Source: Holacanthus passer
Taxonomy: Eukaryota > Chordata > Actinopteri > Pomacanthidae
Length of the DNA stretch: 64,000 bases
Reading direction: 5' to 3'
Assembly: GCA_025331565.1 (NCBI GenBank)
Contig: JAFREQ010000061.1
Coordinates: 2,137,501 to 2,201,500, forward strand
Part shown: positions 38,701-52,500 of the stretch, one piece after another
How positions within the stretch are numbered: position 1 is the stretch's first letter
Layout of the letters: every line of letters begins with the position of its first letter
Program-made: the position numbers and the translations under genes
Notes under the pieces: generated by a model
Told to the model about the DNA's origin: nothing
Seen by the model: the letters and a program-made list of their open reading frames with translations, nothing else
The model's database searches: none

Positions 38701-39548
38701 TGACTATTCCCACTGCCGTCTCCCAGCAGGGTCCTCTGATGACGTCGGCCGGGTGCACATCTGGAGGAGGCACATCTGTCGTGTTGAAGTGGGAGCTGTA
38801 GTTGGCGTAGTACTGCTCCAATGCCCATTCAGTGGAATTCTTGATCGACTTCTCGCTCTCCAGCTGAAGAATAGAAAACACACCAAAGCACGTTCAAGGC
38901 AAGTCAAACTTCACGCACAAGGAAAACGGCAACAGGGACAAACACATACAGGCATCATACCTTGGCAGTAACCTCATCAAACAGGGCAAAGAGGAAGGTG
39001 TAAAGGTTTCCCAGGAAAAGAGCAAAGATTCGTCCCAGCTGCCACTTGAGGGCAATACGAGGGTGATAATCTTCCAGTTCTGCGATGGTTTCAAACAGAG
39101 GAGGACACACCAGCCCCAGCAGAGACATCACAAACTCCACCTGACACACAGGACAAGAGACGATGATGATCGTCTGAAGAATCATTGCTGATGCATAAAA
39201 GGTAAAGAAATACCAAATGTTTAATGTCGACCTGCCTCGTTCTTTTCGAACCATGTGAGATTTTCACTGTTCGTCTTAGCAAACTCCTGCGACCGTTTCA
39301 CCACAAAGTAGATGAGGTATCCGCTGCCTCCGAGGCAAGACGTGATCAGAAAGTTTGCCAGAACTCGGAGGAACCGTCGGAGATGGATGTTCTCGTCTTT
39401 CTGGTTCTCCTGTTCATCCACAATGGATTCCTGCAAAGAGCAAAGTTGACATTGCTTGACTCAGACTCTGGATTATTCTATGTATGATTTTCATGCTCTT
39501 TGACTTGATTTCACAAACACGTCATGCTGTCATGTTGAAATGCTCATC

Positions 39549-39579
<31 letters not shown>

Positions 39580-42500
39580 CTGCTAACCTTGAAGCTGGTG
39601 GTAATGGAGGCAAACTTATTGTCTGCAGTCTCTGGGTTTCCTATCAGATAGTCCCAGCTGGTGAACATCTTCCAGCTGAAGGTGAACTCCCCCTCCTCTG
39701 CCCCATCCCCTCCTTCGTTTGAGTTACGAGCCATCCTGAGAAAACACCAGAGAGAACAGATCGAAACATCGTCTGCATACATGTGCATCTGTGTGCCGGC
39801 CTGTATTTGTGTGCCTTACGTTCTTATGACGACCATCAGGCTGTATCCAAAGATGCCGACTCCCACCAGCAGGTACGACAGAGGGAGTCTGAACTGCAGC
39901 ACGCCGACCGTCCGATCGTTGTTGTAGTACCCGTAGAACAAAAAGGAGTACTTGCAGTATCCCTGTTGATGACGTGTGCAAGGTACGCTCTTTACAACAA
40001 ATCCCACTTAACAAGGCTAAGAAGAAGTCCACTTATCCCACTCATAGTCAGTTACGATAAATAATCTGATAAATGAAGATAAGATCCTCACTCCAAAGTC
40101 AAAGAGCACAGAGTAGTCCATGGCCGTGTCCTGCTCCTCTCGAGGCACAGTTTTCCTGGGAATGGAGCCATATGGAAGACCCATAAGAATCTAAACACAG
40201 AGGAGAGCGATGGAGGTGAGAAAGGGGAGAGCTGAAAACATGCACAGTGTCTGATGCATCACCTGCCAACATGAGAAAGGCTGTACCTCAGGCAGCATCA
40301 CGAGGCCAAACATGAACCCAAACAGGACCAGATTCAGCCCGTACATCCACCTCAGGAAGATAAAGTAGGAGGCCACAGAGGATCCAAAGTGACCTGTGAT
40401 TAGATAACAAAGGATTCAGAAATGTGGTGACAACTTATTAGAAACAGATTATTTTTTAGGTAATGTCATAGTGCTACCAACTTTCTACTTCCTTTATCTT
40501 CCTCTCCCAGGGTATGCAGGCTGTTTTGAAGTTTTCAAAGTCACGTTTAAACTTGATAAGTTTCTGAAATTGAAAGCAAAGGTTTAAATCATCATCATCA
40601 GCCTCGTTATAAAGTTTGTATTGTCGTAGCTTTAAGTGTTGCAAAATGAGCAGATTACCTTGGACATCATGACTTTGAATGCGTACAGCTTCCTGCCTCT
40701 TCCTTTCCCAAGAGCTCCTTCAAATTTCTCAACAAACTCCTGGGCCTCCCTGTTTGACACACAGTGAAATCCACCAGTCAAATCAAGTGAGTGACATCCA
40801 CCTGAACGCCACCATCTCCCTGACATAATGAATGAATTAGTTATTGGTAACAGGATGTAAAACTGATTAATGGTACATCGTATATGATAAGAGCATCAGG
40901 AGGAAGACTTGGTGAGCAACAGGTCAGTCAGCCACAACAACATGCATTAAACAGTGTCAAGCTCATGAAAAAGTCACAGCAGTTCGCCTATTGGGTTCCT
41001 CTGCTTACACTGATGTGTACATAGAGAAACATACTGTACACACACACTAACCTACACAGCTCCCGGCCTCGGCCTGGGTAGTGTTCACACTGTTATCACA
41101 CAGAGAGGAAGACGTCTGACAGGCTGAAACTACAGGAAGCCACGTGTGCTGCACGTGTGATGATTGAGATTTATAGATAGTAGTTGTCTCCACTGTGCAT
41201 CTCACAGAGGGGAGAACTCAAATGGGAATATGGGTGAATAAATATCGGCCTTAATCTAATAGTTGCTGTGCTTTTGTTTTCGAAGCTTTTTTTCTCTTAA
41301 GTAAGAGAGAATGCGATTAATCAAGCAAACCCTAAAAGTGTGTGAGCTTTATATCAGAGCTTAGTTCTGCCAGCGTCCAGTCTGAAAGCCTGATAACTTT
41401 GATTTGCAATATGACTTTGGAATTTTGACTTTCTGTAGATCACAGCACTGATGAAGAGAAGTACCAAACAGCTTAAAAGTAGTGATGAACAAGTTTTAAT
41501 AATGCATGATCAACATCACATGCACATGACACGAGTGATGGAAGGCGTTAAAGAAAGCGTTTGTGAGAAAAGTAACAAGCAGAATCCCAAAACAAAACAA
41601 GCATAAAGAGCAAAATGCAGCAGTGTGTCACGTGCAGGGAGGCGGAGGATGGGAGCTAAAGTTGGCCCCTGTTTGGTTTTTACTTGAGCACCACGAGTCT
41701 CTTCTTCATGCGCCAGGGTTGGTTCCTCAGTGTAGCGATCACTTTCTTCTTCTCCTCCACCTGTTCCTTCAGGGCTTCCATCTCTCCCTCCGACAGAGAC
41801 TCTTCATCAGACTCGGAGGAAGAAGAGGAGCTGATGAAGGGAAACACGTGTCTGGGCTTTAACAAGGCACCGGAACGGGAGTCAGATCTAAACCTCAGAA
41901 AACTCAAAAGCTCAGTTTGTCTCATTCATCTGTAAGTGATGAACAGTTTTACAGAATAAGACAGAGAGAGCAGCAACTCTCTTTCTTTCTACTTCAAATC
42001 ACTTTGGGGCTCCATCATTTCTGTCTACAGTTTGAAATCAGTATTCAGTTTTACATTCATGATCAGCTGCGATATCGTGTTTGTAAGTGAGCTATATGAG
42101 ATAATGCAAGTATGTACATGTCAAACCTCAGCCTACGTTAGTCATGATTTGTTTGTATAGTTTTGATAACTTGCAATTGGTAACAATTTGAGTGGAAATT
42201 TTCAAACTGAACACACAACGACTCTAAAATCTAAAAACTTACAAGCAGCGAGTAAAAGTCAAAAACTTAGCAGCACTATTTTGATAAACTAAAGATTAAG
42301 TTAAATTAGGTTATTTGTGCAGGATTAAGAATCGTGGTGTGGATTTGAATTCTTCTGCAACAAAAGTTCAAACCTTCTTTCTTGACACTGGATAATCAGA
42401 ACTAGAAACAGGTTGACAACTAACCAGGTCCCAGTGACACAGCAGCAAGATGTGGTGTCTCTGGATGTTTTATCCTGTTGCTTTTGTTTTAACGCAGCAG

Positions 42501-43792
42501 TAAATAATGGATGAACTGATGATGAAATAATGATGACACCATCCATCACAGCAGCCAAACATCGTGTTCACCACAACTGAATCTTAGGTCTTCTGTAAAA
42601 CATCTAACAGGATGACGTCATACTCACACTAAAAACACCTGCTCCAGTAACTTATTAACTTAACGCCACACATTCGGTTGCTGATGCACATTAAAAGCAA
42701 TGAGCATCAAATGTTGCACAGTGTTCGATATATTATATTACAGATCCACCAGATATACTGTGAATGACATATATTCAGGGAAATCGGTGTAATGATGTAA
42801 TTTACATTCTGTTAATGTTTAATCTCCCTGAATATATGACGCAGCTTGCTATGAGCAGGGTCTGCAGGGGGTCGGCCTGAGCCCAGACAGGTGCGTGGAG
42901 CGTGCAGGTATGTGAGAGAGAGCTCTCAGAGAATACTGCACCTGCTCAACTTCCCATTCTTCTTTTTCTTGTCCTTTTCACCACCTTTATCCTTCATCCC
43001 TCCTTTCCCTTTTACATTTCCCTTCTTCTCCTTATTCTGCTCCTCCTTCTCCTCTTTGGACACGGCTTTCCCTCGTTTTTTCCTCTTCTGCCGGTCGTCC
43101 CCGCTCTCCTCGTCGCTCTCCCCTTTGGCAGCTTTCTTCCTGGAGGCCTTTGAGCCTTTGCTTTTCACACTCCGGCTGTCCTCCTCGTCATCTTCATCGC
43201 TGTCCCTGGGTTTGGCCTTCTTCTTTCGTCCTCTTTTCCTCGGCGCCTCGTCCTCATCCTCTTCGTCCTCCTCTTCATCACTGACCTGTTTGGCTTTACG
43301 TTGTGGTTTGGTTCTTCTGTTTTTAGTTCTCCTCCTGGCCTCATCTGAGACAAACATGTATACATTTTAGAGAAGTACAAAGAACAATAATCAAGCGTAC
43401 AAAAATTATTCAAGTCAGATTCTATGAAAGACGAAACTTGGTGAAAAGTTGTGAATAATCTTGAAGAATAGTGTCAGAAAACAGGCAATAATTCATGGAA
43501 AATGTGGAAAATCTTCAACACATAAGCTGCTTAATGTAACTGACTCACCTTCACTTCCACTGTCGATCACAGCATCAACATCCATCCCGACTGTGAACAT
43601 GTGAAAAATACACCAACACACACATTAAGGAGGTAAATCTGCACAATAAATAGATATTTATCACTTGAGAATGACGTTTATTCAATATCAACACAGTCTG
43701 AAACACAGTTCTTTTCGGCATAATAGTATTAAAAAAGTCCTCTTACCATCTTCCACCTTAATAACAGTGTCATTTTTCCTCTTCGGAGGCAT
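35730..43792 (-). CDS. tmc2: tmc2-like, transmembrane channel-like protein (20 coding exons, 962 aa)
   Basis: Predicted pore-forming subunit of the hair-cell mechanotransduction channel. Exons (minus): 43792-43747, 43590-43549, 43344-42942, 41887-41684, 40749-40659, 40563-40482, 40393-40287, 40190-40092, 39962-39820, 39735-39588, 39430-39236, 39140-38961, 38863-38705, 38511-38383, 37887-37820, 37548-37309, 37078-36953, 36372-36294, 36177-36048, 35947-35730; 2889 nt, in frame throughout. Residues 30-160 are a Lys/Glu-rich low-complexity tail. Marks include EAQEFVEKFEGALGKG, FGSSVASYFIFLRWMYG, FTSWDYLIGN, the TMC-family CWETAVGIEF, the conserved pore aspartate in IGDFVRA, and SNNFYMG. ESIVDEQE, EVEFVMSLLG and DVHPADV ally it with TMC2 rather than TMC1. 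The C-terminus is Gly/Arg/Pro-rich (RGRGRGGPPRQ). Exon 11 ends in a GC donor (GAG|GCAGGT). Whether it is tmc2a or tmc2b cannot be told. Confidence 0.9.
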
Positions 43793-46571
43793 TTTACTGC
43801 GTCTCTTTTAGTTATTTCTGTCCTCTTTGTCTCCAGTTAGTCTCCAGCCTCTTCTCACTTCTGCCTCCTCTACATCCATGAGTTACTCAGTGCGAGCGGC
43901 TGATACGCCTGCAAAGGTCCTGTGTCAAAAAGCCAGGAAACACACACACATACACAGAGAGAGAGACACACTCACACACACACACACACAGGAACAGGTG
44001 TGCCTCTGTTCAGAGACTCCCTGACAACCATCAAAGACAAACAGTCCATCAGACAATCGACTTGTCAATCAAATGCTAATTAATTTGACTGGAGCAAAAC
44101 AAGCTCATAAACACATGCTTCAATCCTCAAGTTTATTCCAATTAGATAACGGCCAACAACTTGTTATTGTCATATAATGTATTTGATTATACAAGGAAAC
44201 CAAAAACTGCAGCTGTGGCCCAGAAAGGAGAGTAAATGTAGACATGAAGGTCAGGCCACATTAAAGTTGGATGAATGTTTAAGTAATCCTGAGTGAAAAG
44301 TGAAACAAGTCACTGTATTTAAAAACCGTCTTAAACACAGTCTTCTGCAGGAGCACACATCAAAGAGTAACTATTTTCATTCATTTGTTCATACTGGCCA
44401 TGAAGAAATCTCTTTCTGAAGTGGTTCCAACATCAGCGATGTGAAACTAAATTCACAGTCCTCGTTCAGGTGAAGTTAATATGAGGCTTCAGCAATCTGA
44501 GTTAGTTAGATAAGTTTTAGATTAGATTAGTTTTCACAAGCTGTGACTTTGGAAAATACACGTTTAGTTTGACTGTGCTAAATCTTGGAATCCATTTTTG
44601 CTTTGCTCAGACTTAAAGATTATAAACCTTCGTTAAGAGTTTGTGATAGCACAGAGGTAAGTTAAAAAAAAAAAGAGGTGAAAGTGAGGGACTGAGGGAT
44701 GAACTTTATGTCTGCATCCACACAATGTGTTTCACCCGCTGAGATGCAGCTACTACCTGTGTGGTTATGGTCAAATGTCACATCTGACCTTTTGAATAAT
44801 ACAGGAGGAAACAGGAGACGACCGGCTGCTAAGAGAGCAACACACTTCCGGGGCTTATATGAAAGCTCGCTCCAAGGCTTGTACCTGAAAGACAAGCTCA
44901 GTCCTCAAGGGTTGAGCTCTTCATGTCCTCCTCATCCAGCTCCTCCTCCTGGTTGTACAACCATTCATCACTCCTTTGCATTAGTCTTCTATCTCGCTAT
45001 GCTGTACTGAGGCTTCATGAAGGACCCATTAACTAAAAGGCATCTAACGTTCCACAAGTTCCCTCTGAGACTCAACGCCGACCTTTGCTCCCCAAAGCAA
45101 AACTGGACACCGTCCGAGCAGTCAAATCAGTGCTTGCAGCGCCGCAATGTCTCGCTCGTCCCTTCATCGCTGTTAGTGAATAAGAGATGGCCTCGCAGCG
45201 GACGTTGAGATATCCGGTAATGTGTAACCTGTCATGGCTCAGTTTTCTGCCACATTGTACCGTCATGGAGGGAGACTGGGACGGAGCCAAGACACGGCTC
45301 CAGTAGGAGGGTGAGGCAGCGGCCGTCAGGGGGTTGGTGTTACCTGGATAAATAAGAGTGAGGCAGATTGTGACAGAAAAGATGGAGGCTTCAACATCTC
45401 CTCAGCCCTCATCAAATTATGTGACTGACTTTTCTTGGCCCACGATGAAAGAATAAAGCATAGGGCCGTACTCATCCTCTAGTTCTCGAGTAACTGCAGA
45501 ATTAATACTTAATGCTTACTTGTCATGAATTGATCATGAGCATCGATGGAAGTGGATTTGATTGGCACTGTAATTCAGTCAGTGGCATTATGAGCTTGTT
45601 GACTTGTTGTCTTAAATGATTTAGAGACACTGACAACCAATCGCAAACGTCTTGAATTTCAATTAAACGAGACATGGATTCACTTTCAATATATAGAATG
45701 TCAGGTTAATAAAGTTTAACTAATGAGATGCTTTAGATTTGACTGACAGGTCAGCTCAATGACATGTTGACTGACAGGAGTGCAGAGCAGAATCAGCTGC
45801 TGGGACACTGGATATGACCGTACCGTTATCAGATGATATGAGTCAGACGTTCATGCTACATGACGAAGGTCATGAGATCACAATGAATGGGTTCACGCTC
45901 ACAGCTCAAATCTGAATGTTTGGCGCAGATTGAACTTTTTCATCGTCGTCTAAAAAAGGAATCATCTGACCATCTTTGCGTGCCACGAAGTTTATCATAT
46001 CTGTGTTATACAGGTGAAAACCAGATGGAAGTTGAGTGAGTAACGCAGCCAGAGATGAGAGAGAGATCCATTTAAGCCCAGCGAGCCAGGTTAAATGGCG
46101 TCCATGTCTAATGAATTGTTTAATACTTTGGCCCAGTCACAGGTCCAGGGACAGCGTGCTCAGTGTCCCGGTGTGAGAGGCCAAGAGAAAAATATAGCAG
46201 CATGGCTTATCATAATTTTGAATATAGCTGGATATCTGTTAGCAAACCCCAATCATGCAGAGTTTTGAAAGAAACACTCATATTTTCCCAGTTTTGGAAG
46301 CTGCACAGAAAGAGAATTCAAACTTACCGCAGATTCAATTTACATGTTTACTGATAAGTGGTTTCAAAGGATGCTGACAAAAATATAAGAACTGGGATGT
46401 AACATTTAAAGAAACATATATTCTGCTCTTGTTGACATTTATTTAGTAATAAATAAACTTATCTGAAATGCTTATTTGTGTCAAGAATGCACAGTTAAAA
46501 AAAACACTTTGATTCAGGAGCTCTCAGTTCACAGTTCACATCTGGACTTCTCTCGGTAAAGTGCAGTTTCC
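43793..46571. other. Intergenic region between tmc2-like and tmc1
   Basis: Contains the promoter of the tmc2-like gene on its left and the 3' flank of tmc1 on its right, with an interrupted (CA)n at 43938-43991. No exon-like frame with splice signals was found. A patch near 45330-45470 is unusually free of simple repeats but unidentified. Confidence 0.35.
46438..46443 (-). terminator. Probable poly(A) signal of tmc1
   Basis: TTTATT on the plus strand (AATAAA on minus), about 130 nt beyond the tmc1 stop codon. Confidence 0.5.
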
Positions 46572-49500
46572 TCAGTGTCTCTGCAGGCTCGGCACCCTGT
46601 GCATCCTGGGCTCAGTTTGCCGAGGGAAACCAGGCAGGTACCCAGGAGCCACGTGGCCGCCGTGCTGGGTGGTCCTGGGGACGGGGGCCCAGGTGGCTGC
46701 AGGTTCTTGGTCTCGAGCAGGAACGGGAGCAGGGTGACGTCTGTTCTTACCCTGATACGGCCTCTGACTGCTGCCATGGTTTTCCTCCCCATCTGCTGCT
46801 GGAGTAAGTAGGATAAGATCAACGTATCCTTTCAGATTTTGGGGTGAAAGACAACTTATTAAGGGGTAGCAAGTAATGGGAAAATATTAGATACATGATT
46901 AAATGTGTGCCAAGAAAAGTGAAAGGCTTTGTATTTCTTTTGACGCTCAATTTAATTATTTAACTCACTGTATTATTTTTTGATATTCAGTTCACCTTGT
47001 ACTACATTTGGTCAGTTTTTGTTTTCATTGGAGTTTTCTTTTCATCCCATAATAAAAATCCTCTGTTTCATGTTCATGTGGGATCTGAAAGTCTCACCCT
47101 CTTGCTCTTGCAGTGGAGCGTTGTTGTTCTGTTGTTGCTCTGCAGCTTTTCTGGCCTCCTCTAGATCCATTTGTGCCTTCAGTGCCGCTCGTTTGTTCTT
47201 CTTCTTGTTCTCCTCATTTTGCTTGTAAGGGACACAAACGATTATAAGACTGACTGCAGAAAACATATTCCACAATGACCACCTGCAGAACTTTAGACAT
47301 CATTTTAAAGTTCAGAAATGTACAATATAGCATACAGAAATGAAATTATTCTATTATTATCGTCAACACAAAGATGAGTGTTAGTTGTCCAACACACTGG
47401 TTTTTGGACAGATATGAGCCATGACTCTGCTGCCCCCTGCTGGAGTGATGATACTAATACAACCTCTGTGGCCTCGAGTCGTCTGTGCATTTACACCATA
47501 GACTGTAAAAGATCTATGATGGAGGACAAACAAATGACAATCCCCTTTAATTTCTTCCATTTATTTGCCCAAAATTAAAATCTCCCTCTATATTTACGTC
47601 ATCACTTGACCATGAAGGTCATTCATGTGAAAGTGCAAACTTAGCAAAAGTTGGAGTTTTCATGTTAGGTGAGAGGAAAAGCAAAATCTAATTACCGTTT
47701 GCAGTTTTTTCTTCAGTTCCACATTAGCTTCTTTATAGCTTTTGGATGTGGATTGCAAATAATAAATGGCCAGTCTGAAAAAATAACAGATTATTACCAT
47801 CAAAGAACCTTCAACTTTACCACTAAAAGGAAGTGATGACTCATGGTTGTGCAAATGTATATATATATTCATGCAGTCTGGTGATAAATGTGTAGCTGAC
47901 TCACACCATCAGCAGTATGAAGGGCAGCACCAGCCCAGGGTTCGAGGCGTAGCTGAACACTTTGCTGAACCAGGCAGGGAAGTCCGACTCAAGCGTCTCT
48001 TGGATCACATCAAACATACGCTTTTTCCCACTTAGCAGAAGAGAATGATTGTGACACAAAGTCAAAGTGATCAAATTGTAAATGTCAGATCTCTTGAACA
48101 AACACCTTTACCTGAAGGGTCCACAGTCAAAGGACGGGGGGATGGTGACGATGGTGTAGATGGCGGGCAGAGTGGACAGGAACAGGATGACCAGCAGCAT
48201 GGCCATGTAGAAGTTGTTGGAGCCCGAGGCCTTGAAGACTCGTTCCTGAGGCACATTACAGCACATCACAGCCCAACACTGCAGGTACATGGACACGTGG
48301 AGTCGGAGGACGTTCAGGGCAGGAAGGCAGGGGGCGTAGAAAGCACCCATCCTGGAGGAGAACACCAGGCAAAACACTGAGTGGAGGACAGACTGAAAGT
48401 GACCAGTGCTGCTGGATGTACATGACATGCAAAAATCAAATGTGACTATGCGCTTAATATGTATTTTTGAATTTGCTAATTTAAATGAAACCAATGTTGT
48501 TTTCTTACCATATCATTCCTTGATTGAAGATCAGGCCCAGGACGTTCCCACTGACATCAAACTCAGAGTAGGACGGCTTTCAGAAGTGACACACACAAGA
48601 CAAAAATAACTGTGACTCATGTCTTTATAGGCAACACTTAAATTCACCTCAAGAAAATGGTTTGGTTCGCTGTAATCACTCAGAAGAGATGACTCACAAA
48701 TCCAGCCTCAAGGTCCCAACACCAGCAGTAGTTGAGAAAGCGAACGAGCACGGCTCTGAGGAAATCACCGATCAGCAGCGTGATGTAGGTTGTCATGGTA
48801 TCAGATATGATCAGCCGGACAAACTCCTGCAGAGGATGAAGCAATCATATACAATCATCCCCTTAAAGAGGTCTTTATTTACCTTTACAACTGAGTATAA
48901 CGATGAGAATAATCAGTATGATATTTGATCCTTTCCCTATTTTCCTTAACTGATAAAAAAAAAGCATGCACAGATCTCTGCTGCAGACCCTTGGAAATTG
49001 TTTGCCACCATCAAAACCCTCATCTACACCTCACCTCCTCCACCAGCCACCTCTCTCTCTCTCTCTCTCTCGGCTGATGACTGTGCATCCGTCTTTACTA
49101 ACAAGGTAACGGCCATCAGCGGCCAATTCACAGAACCACCAGCAATGCATCTCCTCCAATTAAGGGTGGCTCACTGACTTTCTCCCTTTCACTGAGGAAG
49201 ATGCCTGCAAACCTCCTGATGTCTCCTGCTCTTGAGTCGCCCCACCACTTGACATCTGCATACTATTCATCCAATAGATGGTTATATCGAGCCATCTCAC
49301 CCACAATCATCACATGATAAATGCTTCTCTGGCCCCATTCCCCACAAACATTATGCAGGCCCAAGTTGTTGAAAAAGCCATCCTAACTCCATCTCAAGCA
49401 GAACATGATCAAACTTTAAGAGCAGTCAGTCCACTGTAACTGACTGCTGACAGTGTTAAAACCCTGAGGTCAGCGAGGAGGAATGCTCAGTCATCAGTTC

Positions 49501-52500
49501 TCATCTTGCTGGACCTGTCGCCACTCTTTGACCCAATGAACCACCAAATTCTCCAGTGTCAGTGCCAGGTCTGCCAGCATGTACAATAAAAGCAAATGCA
49601 AATCACCCTAACTAGTCCTAACCCTAACCCTAACCCAGACAGTCAAAGACAGTTCATGTCACTTTTCAACACTCTTTCATGCGATTTTTTCATGATCTCC
49701 TGTACTTTTATTTAACATTCGTCACTTTGGATAACCATAACTTTACATGCAATACTAATATCTAACACACACATGCACACTGACCTGGCCCACCATGGTC
49801 TCCCAGCAGGGTCCCCTGGGCACATCAGCAGGCTGGATGGTGACGGGTGGACCAGTGCTGTTTTCTGATACTGTCCCATTGTAAAGACTGGCTTCCCACA
49901 TGGTTATATTAAACTTCACTATCTTTTCCTCTTCCCTCTGCAACACATATACACACCTCAGGTTAAGAACATCATAAAATTATAAAGTATCCTACACATC
50001 TGTATGCTCGAGATCTCACTTTGAGGTTGATCTCATCCATGAGTGCGATGATGAAGGTGTAGAGATTCCCCAAGAAGAGGGCAAAGATACGTCCCAGCTG
50101 CCACTGCAGGGCGACACGAGGGTGGTAGTTCTCCAGGGCGCTGATGACGTCAAACAACATGGGGCAGAACATCCCCAGTAATGACATGACCATGTTCACC
50201 TGAGAAACACAAAGGTGCAAACTGATGAAAGTTAATATGACATATAAGAACACTAAAGGACTGCAGAGTTTAACTGATGTCCAATCATTCTATATTTCTG
50301 TCTCTGGTTCTCTGTGTCTCATTTCTCATTGCTACCTCGTTCCTCTCCCACCAGGTGTGATTCTCCAGTCCGTCGAGGGCAAACTTCTGAGAGCGACGCA
50401 CTACAAAGTAGATGAGGTATCCACTTCCTGCTAAGCAGCACAAGACCAGGAAGTTGGCCAGAACTCGCAGGAAACGAGTCAGATGGATGTTGTCATCCTT
50501 TCGGCTCTCCTGCTCCTCTAAGATTGCCTCCTGGACAGGTAGAAGGAGGGAAATCCAGGATTTAGATAGATGTATTATAAATGCATAAATTACTGTAGCG
50601 GATCAGCAACAGTCAGCAGCTCTGACCTTGAAACTGGTGGTGATGGAGGCAAATTTATTGTCTGCAGTTTCAGGGTTTCCTATCAGGTAGTCCCAGCTGG
50701 TGAACATCTTCCAGCTGAAGTTAAAGCTGTTATCATCTCCAACCCCCGACTCGTTCGCATTGCGAGCCATCCTTTCATCAGACATACAGAATCAGAACAG
50801 CATTGTGCCTAAAGGAGATTCATTATCGTATATAATCATAATAAACGTACGTTCTTATGACCACCATGTAGCTATAGGCCACTGTTCCCACACCAACCAG
50901 GAAGTATGACAGAGGCATACGAAACTTGAGCCAGCCAATGGCGCGTTGGTTGTTGTAGTAACCATAGAAGAGGACTGAATACTGAGCGTAACCCTGTGGA
51001 GACAAAGTATGGTTGAGATGCCAGAGAGAATGCATCATTATTTTTTGAATATAAATGCATCCGATGGCAAAATATATATCACACACAGAGCTTGTATGTG
51101 ATGTTTCACATGTAGAATTAACTGACTCCAAAGTCCCATAAGACGGCAAAGTCCATGGCGCTGGCCTCCTCAGACCTGGGGACAGTCTTTCTTGGGATGC
51201 TTCCGTAGGGCCGCCCCATTAAAGCCTGTGAGCAATGAGCAGGGAAGCAAGGAGGGTCAAAGCATGCAAACAAGACCACGCCATCACCACAGATACAAGG
51301 AAATTATGACTTGTGTCTGATAAAAGTCATGTTCACTACCTCTGGCACCATCACCAGGCCAAAGGTCAGACCGAACAGGATCATGTTGATGCCATACATC
51401 CACCTCAGGAAGATAAAGTACGAGGCAACTGAGGAGCCAAAATGACCTGAAGGCAAAAAAAATATGACGATTGTTACACCAGTAATGAAAGCAGGTGGAA
51501 ACAGGAGAACTAAATGTGAGGCCTGCAAGACATATTTGATTCATCTTGCATAATCTGCCTTTGAAGTCTTGAATACTGGACATGAAGAAAAAAAAAAATT
51601 CTGAAAAATAAACTTGCTTTCAATCTCCTTGATTTTCATCTCCCATGGAATGCAGGCTGTTTTGAAGTTTTCAAAGTCCCGTTGAAACTTCATCCATTTC
51701 TACAGAAAAAATACAATGAAATAAAAATGAATCAAATATTCTGAATCATAATCAGGATCACATTTATTGCTGCTACTTATTGTTTTTACATACGAGGAAT
51801 TTGACTCAGTGCAAATAATATATAAGAAGAGAAATACTGACAAAGATTTTTAAAAAGTCAGAAGCAATAGAAAAAAATGACAATAAAGTATTAAAACTCT
51901 TTTAGAAATTTGTACAAGATGTTATTAAAATGATGGAGCTGTGCAATTAAATATAATTGTTTAAAGAATGATATAAACAAACACTGACATCGAGTCAGTC
52001 TGTGATTCCTTACCTTTGTCATCATGACCTTGTATGCGTAGAGCTTCCTGCCTTTCCCTTTCCCCAACGCTCCCTCATATTTCTCCACAAACCGCTGGGA
52101 CTCTCTACAAGCAGGAAGATGATGCGATTCAAAGTGAAGTTCACATGTTTTATTACATCTGATCCTGAGAAAGAACACAGTGAATGATTTTACCGTAAAG
52201 TCACGAGCTTCTTTTTCATGGGCCAGGGTTTTCCCCTCAGACCTTGGATGAGTTTCTTCCTCTCGTCCACTGCCTCCTTCAGCCTCTCCAGCTCCTCCGG
52301 TGTCAGAGACTCTGGCCTCAACTCTTCCTCCTCATTGTCCTCATCTTCGTCGTCCTCTGCTTCGCTCGTCTCCGGCTCTGAACTGAGGCATAGAAGAACG
52401 GTGTGTTTAATGTATTTGCACCTTTCTTGTGTGTAACAGGAAGATTATGATGACAAATAAGGTGAATTTGTAAAATAATACTTCACCTTGTTTCAACTAC

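Noticed and set aside
42926..43413. Long plus-strand Ser/Phe/Leu-rich open frames over the tmc2-like N-terminal exon (and likewise at 52488-52946 over tmc1)
   Set aside because: They are antisense shadows of Lys/Glu-rich coding exons; the minus-strand frames splice correctly into tmc genes.
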